DNA of 64,000 nt from JACKNG01 sp040220855 (GTDB lineage Bacteria; Pseudomonadota; Gammaproteobacteria; Ga0077536): positions 1 to 64,000 of the forward strand of contig JAVJVZ010000055.1 of NCBI GenBank assembly GCA_040220855.1. Reading direction: 5' to 3'. Both the position numbers and the translations under genes were made by a program. Shown in pieces: positions 24,070-33,300 of this stretch. The notes beneath the pieces were generated by a model. That model was given only the letters and a program-made list of their open reading frames with translations, searched no databases and had not been told where the DNA came from. Within the stretch, counting starts at the first letter, position 1, and each line of letters begins with the position of its first letter.

Positions 24070-24840
24070 CTAGCGCGCGCCACTCCCACGCGGCGCCCTG
24101 AACCCCGCCGCCCGCGCCGACGCGACGTCCTCGAAGCAGCGATCGCCTTCGTGCGGCTTGACGCGCACCTGCGGATAGGCCGCACTCGTGCGCTCGTGGT
24201 AGATGCGTTCGCCCTGGCGGTTGACGTTGCCCTTCACCGCGCAGTCGCTGGCCTGTGCCGTGGCGCGCGCATCGCGCTGCTGCCGGCGCCAGGCCCATGG
24301 TGCTTCGAACTCGCCTGCCCACAGGCCCCGGCGGGCGCGGCGCGCGGCGTTTTCGTCGGCGGCGTAGTTGTGCGAGTAGCGCCGGTAGGCGAGGGCGTGG
24401 CCCTGGCGAACGAGGGTCGCGTTGAGGTTCTCGGCGCCGCGAAAGCAGGTGGCGAGGGCGCGGCCGTAGGCGTCGCGTTCCTGCCAGCGGCATTCAACGG
24501 GTCCGCGTGCGAGCAGCGTGACGAGGGCGTCGCGGGCGGCGGCACCGCAGTCCCAGGCGCGCCCGTCGCGGCGGCAGGCCTGGCCCCACTCCGGCGCGTC
24601 GATACCGTGCAGGCGCATCTCGATGCCGCCGAGTTCGAGGCTGTCGGCGTCGATCGCGCGCGCCATGCCGCGGCGCTCGGCGGCCAGGCCGGCTTGCGCG
24701 GACAGTGCGGACACGAGCGCACACAGCAGCATGTGCGCGGCGATGCCTGGCGTCGTGCGCGCCGGGCGGTTGCGCCGGTGCGGGCCGGGCTGCGCTGGCC
24801 GCGGCACGCGCGCTGGGTTCGACGCCTGCCGCGCGCTCAT
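24070..24840 (-). CDS. Thermonuclease (SNase)-family secreted nuclease
   Basis: The product has 256 residues from the ATG at 24840, which overlaps the stop of the HTH gene (ATGA). A basic N-terminus and hydrophobic segment (about 35-53) form a signal or anchor. The staphylococcal-nuclease fold follows, with RAIDADSLEL, EMRLHGIDAPEWGQ, WQERDAYGRALATCF and NLNATLVRQGHALAYRRY. The C-terminal tail (DCAVKGNVNRQGERIYH) is the small conserved module often attached to these nucleases. It probably degrades extracellular or periplasmic nucleic acids. A longer upstream frame across the HTH gene is not real. Confidence 0.87.
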   Translation of the reverse strand: MSARQASNPARVPRPAQPGPHRRNRPARTTPGIAAHMLLCALVSALSAQAGLAAERRGMARAIDADSLELGGIEMRLHGIDAPEWGQACRRDGRAWDCGAAARDALVTLLARGPVECRWQERDAYGRALATCFRGAENLNATLVRQGHALAYRRYSHNYAADENAARRARRGLWAGEFEAPWAWRRQQRDARATAQASDCAVKGNVNRQGERIYHERTSAAYPQVRVKPHEGDRCFEDVASARAAGFRAPRGSGAR

Positions 24841-25580
24841 GGCGCGTGCGGCAGAAAGCGTGCGCTGATCTCGGCAAGCTTGGCCTCGGCCCAGGCATGC
24901 TCGCTGCCACCCGGTTCGACGATGCCGCTCGCGAGCGTGAGGCCGGCGTGGCGGCGGGCGAAGAAGACGGGCGAGGTGACCGGGTAATAACCGATGTCGC
25001 GCAGCTCGTTCAGCGTCAGCAGGAAGCCCTTCATGACCAGCGTACCGTCTTCCTCGCGTGGCATCGCGGTGGTGGTCAGGCGCACACGACCGTCGTCGGA
25101 GCGCACCATGAAATGCATCACGCCCAGGTTGGGCGGGATCGAGACCTCGCCCTGGAAGCGATAGTTGAACACGCGTCCGCCGGCGCCGCGGTTGCGCTGC
25201 TCCTCGGCGAACACGAGAGCCGGGCGCCCTGCGTCCCAGCGCACTTCGAGCGCGCTCGCGATGAGGCGCCCGGGGGTGTCGAAGGAGCGCCGCACGGCAA
25301 GGTATTCGCCGGTGAAGGGCAGCACCGTCTCGCGGTGATAGGCACCCAGTGCCGCGGGTGCGATGCCGTCGCCGGTAGCGTTGCCCGCGCCGAGGCGCGT
25401 GCCGAGCGCCTGCTCGATCCAGTCGAGGGTCTGCGCGCGCACCGCGCGCCCGGCACGCAGGCGCTCGATGGTCTTGCGATCGACGCCGGCGCGGCGCGCG
25501 AGGTCCTGCGCCGACAGGCGCTGGCGGGCGAGCGCGGCGTTCAGCTCGGCGGCGATCTGTGTCCAGTCCGGTGTCGACAT
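24837..25580 (-). CDS. XRE-like HTH regulator with uncharacterised C-terminal domain
   Basis: The product has 247 residues from ATG 25580; an ATG at 25601 is also possible. Residues about 10-65 form a lambda-repressor-like helix-turn-helix (LSAQDLARRAGVDRKTIERL). The C-terminal part (about 80-247) starts at AYHRETVLPFTGEYLAVRR and contains MHFMVRSDDGRVRLTTTAM. I do not recognise it by name; it may sense a ligand. The gene is coupled by overlap to the nuclease gene, so it probably controls or is co-expressed with it. Confidence 0.75.
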   Translation of the reverse strand: MSTPDWTQIAAELNAALARQRLSAQDLARRAGVDRKTIERLRAGRAVRAQTLDWIEQALGTRLGAGNATGDGIAPAALGAYHRETVLPFTGEYLAVRRSFDTPGRLIASALEVRWDAGRPALVFAEEQRNRGAGGRVFNYRFQGEVSIPPNLGVMHFMVRSDDGRVRLTTTAMPREEDGTLVMKGFLLTLNELRDIGYYPVTSPVFFARRHAGLTLASGIVEPGGSEHAWAEAKLAEISARFLPHAP

Positions 25581-25889
25581 TGGCCGGTTCCTTGTCGGCA
25601 CCGCCGGTCACGGGCGCCGCGGCGCACAGTGTAACCGGCGCACCGCGAACGCCGCAGGTCGAGCAGCGCGAGCCATCGACCGCTGTGGCGCGCGCGGCTG
25701 GGCTGGCGCCGCGGCCGCGCACCACCGGGGTACGCGGGAACGCCAGGGGAACTCGCGACACGCGTGGGAACTTCGCGACACTCCGCCCGCTGCGCTGTCC
25801 GCGACGTGCCGGCGAGATTCCTCCGGGGTCCCCTGCGGTCGCAAGTGGCGGGCGAGGCTTGGGTCTGTCATCCCACGGAGCCAGCCGCC

Positions 25890-28022
25890 ATGCGATTCCC
25901 GACCTGCCTCGTCCGTCCCGCCGCCCTTTGCCCCTCCGTGCTCCGCTTCGTGCGCGCACTGCTCTGCCTGTGCACGCTCGTCGCTGTGCTGCCACATGCC
26001 GGGGCGGTCACCCTCGACGATCCTGGATACGGCGCGCTGCTGCTGCGCGCGGCCGACGGCCGCGCGCTCGAAGCCGCACCGCTCGTCGACACCACGGTGT
26101 CGATGACCGTCACCGGTCTCATCGCCCGCGCGCGGGTCACCCAGACCTTCACCCATGTCGGCGACGACTGGGTCAACGGCATCTACGCCTTTCCGCTACC
26201 CGAGCGTGCGGCGGTCGATCGGCTCGTGATGACGATCGGCGAACGCCGCGTCGAGGGGCGTATCGCGCCCCGTGAGCAGGCGCGGGCGAGCTACGAGCGC
26301 GCCCGCGAACAGGGCCACAAGGCGAGTCTCGTCGAACAGCAGCGACCGAACCTCTTCACCACCAGCGTTGCCAACATCGGGCCCGGCGAGGAAGTGATGG
26401 TCACCATCGAGTACCAGCAGACGGTCAGCGTCGACGGCGACTGGTTCTCGCTGCGCTTCCCGCTCACCATCGGCATCCGCTACATCCCGGGCATCCCGGT
26501 GATCGAGGGTTTCGGCGGCGGCGGCTGGGCGCGCGACACCGACCAGGTGCCGGACGCGAGCCGCATCACGCCGCCGGTGACCGCGCCCGGTCAGGGCCAC
26601 GACAACCCGGTCAGCATCGACGTCACCCTCGAAAGCGGGCTCGAACTCGCCGCCATCGAGAGCCCGTGGCACGCCATCACCAGCGCGCCACGCGGCGGCG
26701 GCGTGTACGACGTCACGCTGGCTGCCGGACCGGTGCCGGCCGATCGCGATTTCGAGCTGCGCTGGCGGCCGCGCCCGGCCGCCATGCCGCGCGCCGCGTT
26801 CTTCACCGAGGATGCCGCGGATGCCGGCTACGGGCTGCTCATGCTCTACCCGCCAGAGGCGGCGCGTGCACGCGAGCTCGCCCTGCCGCGCGAGGTGGTG
26901 TACGTCATCGACACCTCGGGCTCGATGCTCGGCGACTCCATTGCGCAGGCGCGCGCCGCGCTGCTCTACGCCATCGATCGCCTGCGCGCGGGCGATACCT
27001 TCAACCTGGTCGAGTTCAATTCGCGTGTATCACGCTTCCGCCCGCAGGCCACTGCGGTCAGCGACGCGAACCGCGCCGCCGCGCGCGAGTGGGTGCGCGG
27101 TCTCGGCGCCGATGGCGGCACCGAGATGGCCGCCGCGCTCGACGCCGTGCTCGATGGCCGAGAGCACGCTGAACGCCTGCGCCAGGTGGTCTTCCTCACC
27201 GACGGCAGCGTCGGCAACGAGGCTGCGCTGCTCGCCGCGATCGAGCGCCGCCTGGGCGGTTCGCGCCTGTTCACCGTGGGTATCGGCAGCGCACCGAACA
27301 GCTACTTCATGCGCGCGGCGGCGCAGGCCGGGCGCGGCAGCTTCACCTATATCGGTGCGGTTGCGGAGGTCGGTGAACGCATGCGCGCGCTGATCGACAA
27401 GCTCGAATTCCCGGTTCTCGCCAACCTGCGCCTGGTCGATGCGCCGGCCGGTGTCGAAGCGTGGCCGCAGCCGATCGGCGATCTGTATGCCGGTGAGCCG
27501 CTGATGCTGTCGATGCGTTTCGCTGAACGCCCGGCCGCACTCGACATCGCGGGCGACCTCGCCGGTCGGCCGTGGTCGACGCGCGTGCCGCTCAGCGGCG
27601 GCGGCGAAGCGCGTGGGCTCGCCGTGGCCTGGGCGCGCGAGAAGATCGCCGGGCTCGAGCAGGGCCGCGTGCGTGGCGTGCCGGCGGCAACCGTCGAGGC
27701 CGAGGTCACCGCGCTCGCCCTTGCGCATCGCCTCGTCACCGCCTACACGAGTCTCGTCGCGGTCGATGTCACGCCAACGCGACCGGCCGCAGAGAGCGCA
27801 CGCGACGCGCTGGTGCCGAACAAGGCGCCGGCCGGCTGGGCAATGGTCGGTGCGAGCGGCATCCCCGGCGGGCTGCCGCAGACGGCGACGCCGCTCGCCG
27901 TGCATCTCGTCGCGATGCTGGCGGCGCTCGCCGCGTGCGCGGCCTGTGCCGTGGCCCGCCGCCCGCTCGCAGCATGGTCAGGGCCCGCCCGGCGCCGCGG
28001 CGGGCGGAGCGCGCGGACATGA
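25890..28022 (+). CDS. Marine proteobacterial sortase target protein (VIT + vWA)
   Basis: The product has 710 residues from the ATG at 25890 (CGGAG upstream). After a signal peptide there is a VIT domain (about 45-170; FTHVGDDWVNGIYAFPLPE) and a von Willebrand A domain (about 335-510) with the MIDAS motif VYVIDTSGSMLGDS. The C-terminus has the sorting signal LPQTATPLAVHLVAMLAA with an Arg-rich tail. LPxTA plus a hydrophobic helix and an adjacent sortase is the hallmark of the Gram-negative marine sortase system. The protein probably becomes attached to a cell-surface component. Its stop overlaps the sortase start. Confidence 0.92.
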   Translation: MRFPTCLVRPAALCPSVLRFVRALLCLCTLVAVLPHAGAVTLDDPGYGALLLRAADGRALEAAPLVDTTVSMTVTGLIARARVTQTFTHVGDDWVNGIYAFPLPERAAVDRLVMTIGERRVEGRIAPREQARASYERAREQGHKASLVEQQRPNLFTTSVANIGPGEEVMVTIEYQQTVSVDGDWFSLRFPLTIGIRYIPGIPVIEGFGGGGWARDTDQVPDASRITPPVTAPGQGHDNPVSIDVTLESGLELAAIESPWHAITSAPRGGGVYDVTLAAGPVPADRDFELRWRPRPAAMPRAAFFTEDAADAGYGLLMLYPPEAARARELALPREVVYVIDTSGSMLGDSIAQARAALLYAIDRLRAGDTFNLVEFNSRVSRFRPQATAVSDANRAAAREWVRGLGADGGTEMAAALDAVLDGREHAERLRQVVFLTDGSVGNEAALLAAIERRLGGSRLFTVGIGSAPNSYFMRAAAQAGRGSFTYIGAVAEVGERMRALIDKLEFPVLANLRLVDAPAGVEAWPQPIGDLYAGEPLMLSMRFAERPAALDIAGDLAGRPWSTRVPLSGGGEARGLAVAWAREKIAGLEQGRVRGVPAATVEAEVTALALAHRLVTAYTSLVAVDVTPTRPAAESARDALVPNKAPAGWAMVGASGIPGGLPQTATPLAVHLVAMLAALAACAACAVARRPLAAWSGPARRRGGRSART

Positions 28023-28582
28023 CGCGGCGCTGGGCGTGGCGGTCGCTCCTCGCAACGTTGCTGCTGGTGGCGGCCTGGCAGGGCGCGAGTGCGGCACGCA
28101 TCGCGCTCAAGGCGACGCTCGCGCAGGTGCTGCTCGAGCATGCCTGGGCGCGCAGCGCCGGCGGTACCGTGCCCATCGCGCCGTGGCCGGGCGCCGACAC
28201 CTGGCCGGTGGCGCGCCTCGCACTGCCGCGCCAGGACTACGCAGCCATCGTGCTGGCCGGCGCCTCGGCGCGCAATCTCGCTTTCGGGCCGGCCCACCTG
28301 GCTGGCTCCGGCTGGCCGGGCGACGCGCAGGCGAGCCTCATCGCCGGCCATCGCGACACGCATTTCAGCGTGCTCGAGTCACTGCGCTCGGGCGACCCGG
28401 TAGTACTCGAGCGCGCCGGTCGGCGCCACGCTTACACCGTCATCGGCAGCGCCGTGGTGCATCAAGGCGCCGCACCGGCCGCGGCGCCGGACGAACTCGT
28501 TCTCGTCACCTGCTGGCCGTTCCGTGCGCTCGCCCCGGGTACGCCGTGGCGTTACGTGGTGCGGGCGGCGCCGGCTCGCTGA
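28019..28582 (+). CDS. Class of marine proteobacterial sortase (LPxTA-specific)
   Basis: The product has 187 residues; its ATG overlaps the target gene stop (ATGA). An N-terminal transmembrane segment (about 8-24) precedes the sortase barrel. Catalytic His is in LIAGHRDTHFSVL, catalytic Cys in LVLVTCWPF, and the Arg is probably in PWRYVVR. It cleaves the LPxTA motif of the vWA protein encoded just upstream and transfers it to an acceptor not identified in this family. A one-substrate, one-enzyme pair. Confidence 0.92.
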   Translation: MTRRWAWRSLLATLLLVAAWQGASAARIALKATLAQVLLEHAWARSAGGTVPIAPWPGADTWPVARLALPRQDYAAIVLAGASARNLAFGPAHLAGSGWPGDAQASLIAGHRDTHFSVLESLRSGDPVVLERAGRRHAYTVIGSAVVHQGAAPAAAPDELVLVTCWPFRALAPGTPWRYVVRAAPAR

Positions 28583-28604
28583 GGGTGCCGGGGTCGGGTG
28601 GGTC

Positions 28605-28628
28605 GGGCGGCGCGCATGCGCCCCGCCC
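28605..28628. terminator. Hairpin between convergent sortase and pstS
   Basis: GGGCGG (28605-28610) pairs with CCGCCC (28623-28628), with an inner GCGC/GCGC stem and one mismatch. No U-tract. It sits in the 55-nt convergent gap. Confidence 0.45.
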
Positions 28629-28637
28629 GCACCAACC

Positions 28638-29609
28638 TCATTCGGCGAGAACGCCCTCGAGCTGCTTCGCCACCACCTTGGCCGGCAGCGGGATGTAGCC
28701 GTCCTTGATGACGACTTCCTGGCCCTGCTGCGAGAGGACCATCTTGAGGAACTCGCGCTCGAGCGGCGGGATCGGCTTGTTCGGGTGCTTGTTCACGTAG
28801 ACGAACAGGAAGCGCCCGAGCGGGTAGGTGCCGCTCATCGCGTTCTCGGCGGTCGCCTCGATGTAGTCGGCGCCTTTCTTGGCCGCTACCGGCACGGCGC
28901 GCACGCCCGAGGTGCGGTAGCCGATACCGGAGTAGCCGACACCGTTCAGCGACTTCGTCACGCCCTGCACGACCGAGGCCGAGCCCGGCTGCTCGTTGAC
29001 GCTGTTCTTGAAGTCGCCCTTGCACAGGGCCTTCTCCTTGAAATAGCCATAGGTGCCGGAGACCGAGTTGCGGCCGTAGAGCTGGACGGCGCGACCGGCC
29101 CATTCGCCGTCGAGGCCGAGGTCGCCCCAGGTGGTGACGTCGGACGGGTAGCCACATTTGCGCGTGGCGGAGAAAATGGCGTCGACCTGGGGGATGGTGA
29201 GGCCGTCGAGGGGGTTGTCTTTGTGCACGTAGACGGCGAGCGCGTCGATCGCGACCGGCACCGGCGTCGGCTTGTAGCCGTGCTTCGCTTCGAAGGCCTC
29301 GATCTCGTTGGACTTCATCATGCGGCTCATGGGGCCCAGATTCGCGGTACCCTCGGTCAGCGCCGGCGGCGCGGTCGAGGAGCCGGCGGCCTGGATCTGG
29401 ATGTTCACGCTCGGGTAGAAGCGCTTGAAGGACTCCGCCCACAGCGTCATCAGGTTGGCGAGCGTATCGGAGCCGACACTCGAGAGGTTGCCGGACACGC
29501 CGCTGGTCTTCTCGTAGCTCGGCAGTGCGGCGTCGACCTCGCCGGCGGCGGCGCCATGAGTGGTCAGGGTGAGCGCGAGCGACAGGGCTAGCAGGTGTTT
29601 ATGAATCAA
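28638..29609 (-). CDS. pstS: Phosphate ABC transporter substrate-binding protein PstS
   Basis: The product has 323 residues. No ATG fits; a TTG at 29609 with AGGAG 6 nt upstream gives a proper signal peptide (MIHKHLLALSLALTLTTHGA). The mature protein has PstS phosphate-binding blocks: SSVGSDTLANLM, AAGSSTAPPALTEG, GRNSVSGTYGYFKE and GVGYSGIGYRTSGV. It captures periplasmic phosphate for the PstCAB transporter, which is not in the window, so this is a detached pstS. The upstream PhoB box supports phosphate-starvation control. Confidence 0.92.
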   Translation of the reverse strand: MIHKHLLALSLALTLTTHGAAAGEVDAALPSYEKTSGVSGNLSSVGSDTLANLMTLWAESFKRFYPSVNIQIQAAGSSTAPPALTEGTANLGPMSRMMKSNEIEAFEAKHGYKPTPVPVAIDALAVYVHKDNPLDGLTIPQVDAIFSATRKCGYPSDVTTWGDLGLDGEWAGRAVQLYGRNSVSGTYGYFKEKALCKGDFKNSVNEQPGSASVVQGVTKSLNGVGYSGIGYRTSGVRAVPVAAKKGADYIEATAENAMSGTYPLGRFLFVYVNKHPNKPIPPLEREFLKMVLSQQGQEVVIKDGYIPLPAKVVAKQLEGVLAE

Positions 29610-29663
29610 GACAGTCTCCTGGGGATGGCCGGGGAAAAGAGGGGGCTGGGCCGGGGCGCGTGC

Positions 29664-29697
29664 ATTATGTTGCGAAATTATGACGATTATGTGACAG
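29664..29697 (-). promoter_or_regulatory. PhoB box and -10 element of pstS
   Basis: On the minus strand two Pho half-sites, CTGTCAC (29697-29691) and TCGTCAT (29686-29680), are separated by 4 AT nucleotides (ATAA). Ten nt further is CATAAT (29669-29664). This is the expected geometry of a PhoB-activated promoter, in which the second half-site sits about 10 nt from the -10. The half-sites match CTGTCAT at 6/7 and 5/7. Confidence 0.75.
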
Positions 29698-29769
29698 CCG
29701 GCCGTGCCGCCGGCCGCCGTCGCAGCGCGCCCGCCACGGGCTGAGCGCAGCACCCCGGAGCGCGACACC

Positions 29770-31557
29770 ATGCATGCATCACTCGCCAACATGGTTGCCG
29801 TCGTCGTCGTCGCCGGCATCGTCGTGCAATGGCTGGCGTGGCGTTTCCGTGTCCCCGCCATCGTGCTGCTCACCGTCGCCGGCTTCGTGCTCGGACCGGT
29901 CACGGGGCTCGTGGTTCCGGCCGAGGATCTCGGCAGCCTGCTCGAGCCGCTGGTGCAGCTCGCGGTCGCCGTGATCCTGTTCGAAGGCGGCCTCAACCTG
30001 CATTTCCACGAGCTCAGGCATGCCGGTCGCGGCGTCATGCGGCTGGTCTCGCTCGCGCTGGTGCTGAACTTCGTCCTCGGTGCCGTCGGCGCACACTACG
30101 TCGGCGGCTTGTCGTGGCCGGTCGCGCTGGTCTTCGGCGCCATCATCGTGGTCACCGGTCCGACCGTGATCCTGCCCCTGCTGCGCCAGGCGCGGCTGCG
30201 TACGCGCCCCGCGTCATTGCTGAAGTGGGAGGGCATCGTCAACGATCCGCTCGGCGCGCTGCTCGCGGTGGTGGTGTTCAAGTACTTCATTCTCAGTGCC
30301 GACGCGCGCGGCAACCTCGCCCTGGCCGGCTCCGTGGTGGTCCAGCTCGGCATCGCCGCGGCGCTCGGCTGGGCTGCCGGCGCCGCCCTCAGCGCATGCT
30401 TCCGGCGTGGCTGGGTACCGGAGTATCTCAAGGGGCCGGGCATGCTCGCCACCGTCGTCGGCGCCTACGCACTCGGCAACCTGTTGCTCGACGAAGCGGG
30501 CCTGCTCAGCGTCACCGTGCTCGGTATCGCGCTCGGCAACGCCAACCTGCCGAGCATCGAGGAGCTGCGTCGCTTCAAGGAGAACCTGACGGTAGTGCTG
30601 GTGTCGGTGCTCTTCATCGTGCTGACGGCGGATCTCGACCCGGCGCTGCTGCGCGCGCTCGACTGGCACGGCGCGCTGCTGATCGTGCTCGTCATCTGCG
30701 TGCTGCGCCCGCTCGCGGTGGCCTTGGCCACGCTCGGTACCGACCTGCCCTGGCAGGAACGCGTGCTGGTCGGCTGGATCGCCCCGCGCGGCATCGTCGC
30801 GGCGGCAGTAGCGGGCGCGTTCTCGACGCGCATGCTCGACGCCGGTTATCCCGATGCCGCCCAGCTGTTGCCGCTGGTCTTCGTGCTCATCGTCACCACG
30901 GTGGTGCTGCACGGCTTCTCGCTGCCGTGGGTGGCGCGCGCGCTCGGTCTAGCCTCCAGGCGCGCCGACGGCCTCATCGTCGTCGGCGCCTCGCCGTGGT
31001 CGATCGATCTCGCGGTACGCCTGAAGGAACTCGAGGTGCCGGTGCTGGTGGTCGACGCTTCATGGCATCGGCTGCGGCCGGCGCGCCTCGCCGGGCTGTC
31101 GATCCATTTCGGCCAGGTGATGTCGGAGTCGGCCGACCAGAGTCTCGACCTCTCGAACATCGGTTACGTGTTCGCCGCTACGGATAACGATGCCTACAAC
31201 GCGCTGGTGTGCACGCGCTTCTCCAACGAGTTCAACCGCAACGCGGTGTTCCAGCTGCCGATGCCGGGTAGTGACGGCGACGAGCGCAAAGGGCTCACGC
31301 CTTCGCTGCGCGGCCAGCGCGCGTTCTCCGCCGAGGCGCTCTACGAGGCCATGCTGCAGCGGTACTTCGAAGGATGGCGTTTCCAGAAGACGCGCCTCAG
31401 CGAGGAGTACGACTTCGAGAAGTACTGCCAGCGGGTCGATGCCGGCCTGTTCGCGACCATCGTCGTGAAGGAGAGCGGTGGGCTCGTGTTCGACCTCGAA
31501 CGCTACAAGCCCGCGGCCGGCGACGTCATCGTCAATTTCCTGCCGCCGGAGGGCTGA
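29770..31557 (+). CDS. Cation:proton antiporter (CPA1/NhaP-like) with C-terminal nucleotide-binding-like domain
   Basis: The product has 595 residues from ATG 29770 (GGAG upstream). Twelve or so hydrophobic segments occupy residues 1-395, with antiporter landmarks LFEGGLNLHFHEL, VTGPTVILPLLRQ and WEGIVNDPLGALLAVVV; the ND pair is the likely ion-binding site. Residues about 405-510 resemble a TrkA-N/Rossmann regulatory domain (LIVVGASPWSIDLA). A further about 85-residue tail follows. It exchanges Na+ or K+ for H+ across the inner membrane; ion specificity is not evident. Monocistronic, convergent with the diguanylate cyclase gene. Confidence 0.88.
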   Translation: MHASLANMVAVVVVAGIVVQWLAWRFRVPAIVLLTVAGFVLGPVTGLVVPAEDLGSLLEPLVQLAVAVILFEGGLNLHFHELRHAGRGVMRLVSLALVLNFVLGAVGAHYVGGLSWPVALVFGAIIVVTGPTVILPLLRQARLRTRPASLLKWEGIVNDPLGALLAVVVFKYFILSADARGNLALAGSVVVQLGIAAALGWAAGAALSACFRRGWVPEYLKGPGMLATVVGAYALGNLLLDEAGLLSVTVLGIALGNANLPSIEELRRFKENLTVVLVSVLFIVLTADLDPALLRALDWHGALLIVLVICVLRPLAVALATLGTDLPWQERVLVGWIAPRGIVAAAVAGAFSTRMLDAGYPDAAQLLPLVFVLIVTTVVLHGFSLPWVARALGLASRRADGLIVVGASPWSIDLAVRLKELEVPVLVVDASWHRLRPARLAGLSIHFGQVMSESADQSLDLSNIGYVFAATDNDAYNALVCTRFSNEFNRNAVFQLPMPGSDGDERKGLTPSLRGQRAFSAEALYEAMLQRYFEGWRFQKTRLSEEYDFEKYCQRVDAGLFATIVVKESGGLVFDLERYKPAAGDVIVNFLPPEG

Positions 31558-31561
31558 TCCG

Positions 31562-31578
31562 CGGCGCGCATCGCGCCG
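31562..31578. terminator. Hairpin between antiporter and diguanylate cyclase genes
   Basis: CGGCGCG (31562-31568) and CGCGCCG (31572-31578) form a perfect 7-bp stem with loop CAT, 4 nt after the antiporter stop. No U-tract. Confidence 0.45.
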
Positions 31579-31588
31579 TGCCGTCTGC

Positions 31589-33142
31589 TCAGGCGGTACG
31601 CGGGAGCGGTTGCTCGAGCAGCTCGTGCTCCTGGCAGATGCGGTTGCGGCCGCCCTGCTTGGCACGGTACATCGCCTGGTCAGCGCGTTCGAATACGCTC
31701 TCGAGGGAGTCGCCATCCTGGAACTCCGCGAGGCCGCAGGAGATCGACACCTGTACCGGCGTGTCCTTGTGCCGGAACGGGCAGCGCTCGATATGGTGGC
31801 GCAGCTTCTCGAGCAGCAGGTAGCCCTGTTCGAGCCCCGTTTCGGGGAGCAGCAGCACGAACTCTTCGCCGCCGTAGCGGCACAGCACGTCACTCTGACG
31901 CACCAGCTCGGTCAGCTTGGTGGCGACCGTCGAGAGCACCCGATCGCCGGCGGCGTGGCCGTACTCGTCGTTGATGTGTTTGAAGCGATCGAGATCGATG
32001 ACGGCGAGACTGAGCTGACCGCCGTAGCGCTTCCAGCGCGCGACCTGCTTGGCCGCGGTCTCCATGTAGCCGGTCCGGTTGAGCACCCCGGTGAGCGGAT
32101 CGACCAGCACCCGCGCATGCTGCTGTTCGAGATCCTCGCGCAGGTTCTCCGCCTGCGCTTCGAGCTCGTGCAGGCGCCGCTTCATGCGATCGATGGCCTC
32201 GTTGGCCTCGAAGGTGCGCAGCTTCTGCGCAGCGACGAAGGTGTTGAGGCCGCTGCCGATGGTATCGAGGCGTGCCTCGATGGTGTTCTTCAGATCGTCG
32301 ATCGAGACACTTTCGGCGGCTTCGTCACGCAGGGCGTCGATCTCGTTCGATACGGCGTCGCTGAGTTGCAGCGCGTCTTCATTGCTCTCGGTATGCAGCT
32401 CGCGCGAGCGTTGCACGAACTTCTCGAACTCGCGCAGGCGTACATCGGTCTCCTGCAGGAAACGACGCGCGCTGTCGAGTTCGCCACGCAGCTCGTTGTG
32501 CAGGTCGCTGAGCAGGCCCGTGATGGCATGGACGCAGCCGACGAAGCCGTCGACGCGGTCGGCTGCCTCGATGTTGCGTCGGAGCGGGCTGACGCGTTCG
32601 ACCAGGGTCGGTGTCACCGGCACGCGCTCGAGCAGCTCGAGCAGCAGCATGCGTATCGCCGGCGCGTCGCTGCACGATTCCGGCGAGCGCATCAGGTTCT
32701 GTGACAGCGCATCGGCGGTCTGCGCGAGCGCGGCGAGCAGCAGTGCCTTGTCGCGGCCGTCGCGCAGGGCGCGCTGGGCACGTTCGACGTCCGGCTGCAG
32801 GGTGTCCGGCACGCGCAAGCAGCGCAGGAAATGACCGAGTCCTTCGGCAGCGGGCGCGGCGTCGGCCGGCGCGCCGCCCTGGCCCGGGTCGAGATCGAGC
32901 GAGACGATGGTGTCGACGATCTCGTCGATCAGCTGCTGGCGTTCGTCCTGGCGTCGTCCACTGCGCACGAGCAGGCCGAACTCCTTGAGCTTGCGGTCGA
33001 GCCCGGCGTTCTTGCCATGGTAGGCAAGCGAGAGACGTAGTATGGCGCGCTGCATGCGCGCGATGGACTCGGCGGCGGCGCGGTCAGGGGCCGCTTCGCG
33101 ACGCGAAGCGGGGGAGCGAGAGTTCTGCACGACCTTATCCAA
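31589..33142 (-). CDS. GGDEF diguanylate cyclase
   Basis: The product has 517 residues from a TTG at 33142; ATG 33055 is an alternative start. The N-terminal two thirds are helical and acidic with coiled-coil character near residues 300-345, and have no transmembrane segment, so the protein is probably cytoplasmic. The C-terminal GGDEF domain (about 350-510) has DPLTGVLNRTGY, VIDLDRFKHINDEYGH and active-site YGGEEF. RQSD lies five residues before GGEEF and fits the RxxD inhibitory site, so feedback by c-di-GMP is likely. It synthesises c-di-GMP; the input signal is unknown. Confidence 0.92.
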   Translation of the reverse strand: MDKVVQNSRSPASRREAAPDRAAAESIARMQRAILRLSLAYHGKNAGLDRKLKEFGLLVRSGRRQDERQQLIDEIVDTIVSLDLDPGQGGAPADAAPAAEGLGHFLRCLRVPDTLQPDVERAQRALRDGRDKALLLAALAQTADALSQNLMRSPESCSDAPAIRMLLLELLERVPVTPTLVERVSPLRRNIEAADRVDGFVGCVHAITGLLSDLHNELRGELDSARRFLQETDVRLREFEKFVQRSRELHTESNEDALQLSDAVSNEIDALRDEAAESVSIDDLKNTIEARLDTIGSGLNTFVAAQKLRTFEANEAIDRMKRRLHELEAQAENLREDLEQQHARVLVDPLTGVLNRTGYMETAAKQVARWKRYGGQLSLAVIDLDRFKHINDEYGHAAGDRVLSTVATKLTELVRQSDVLCRYGGEEFVLLLPETGLEQGYLLLEKLRHHIERCPFRHKDTPVQVSISCGLAEFQDGDSLESVFERADQAMYRAKQGGRNRICQEHELLEQPLPRTA

Positions 33143-33300
33143 CTGCCTTGCCGCCCGTTGTTGTTGCCTGCTTCCCTTCCGCGCGTGCGGCGGGCATCGG
33201 CTATGCGGGCTCGCCTCGGCGCGGGGCCGTGCCGGAAGCTGAGGCTGGGTTCGGAGTTGGGAGAAGGACGGTGTCTCGGTCCTTCCCTCGCGGTGCGCAG

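Noticed and set aside
24070..25995. 641-residue continuous minus-strand frame
   Set aside because: Only the last 256 codons (from 24840) have protein-family content; the rest is an open shadow of the HTH gene in high-GC DNA.
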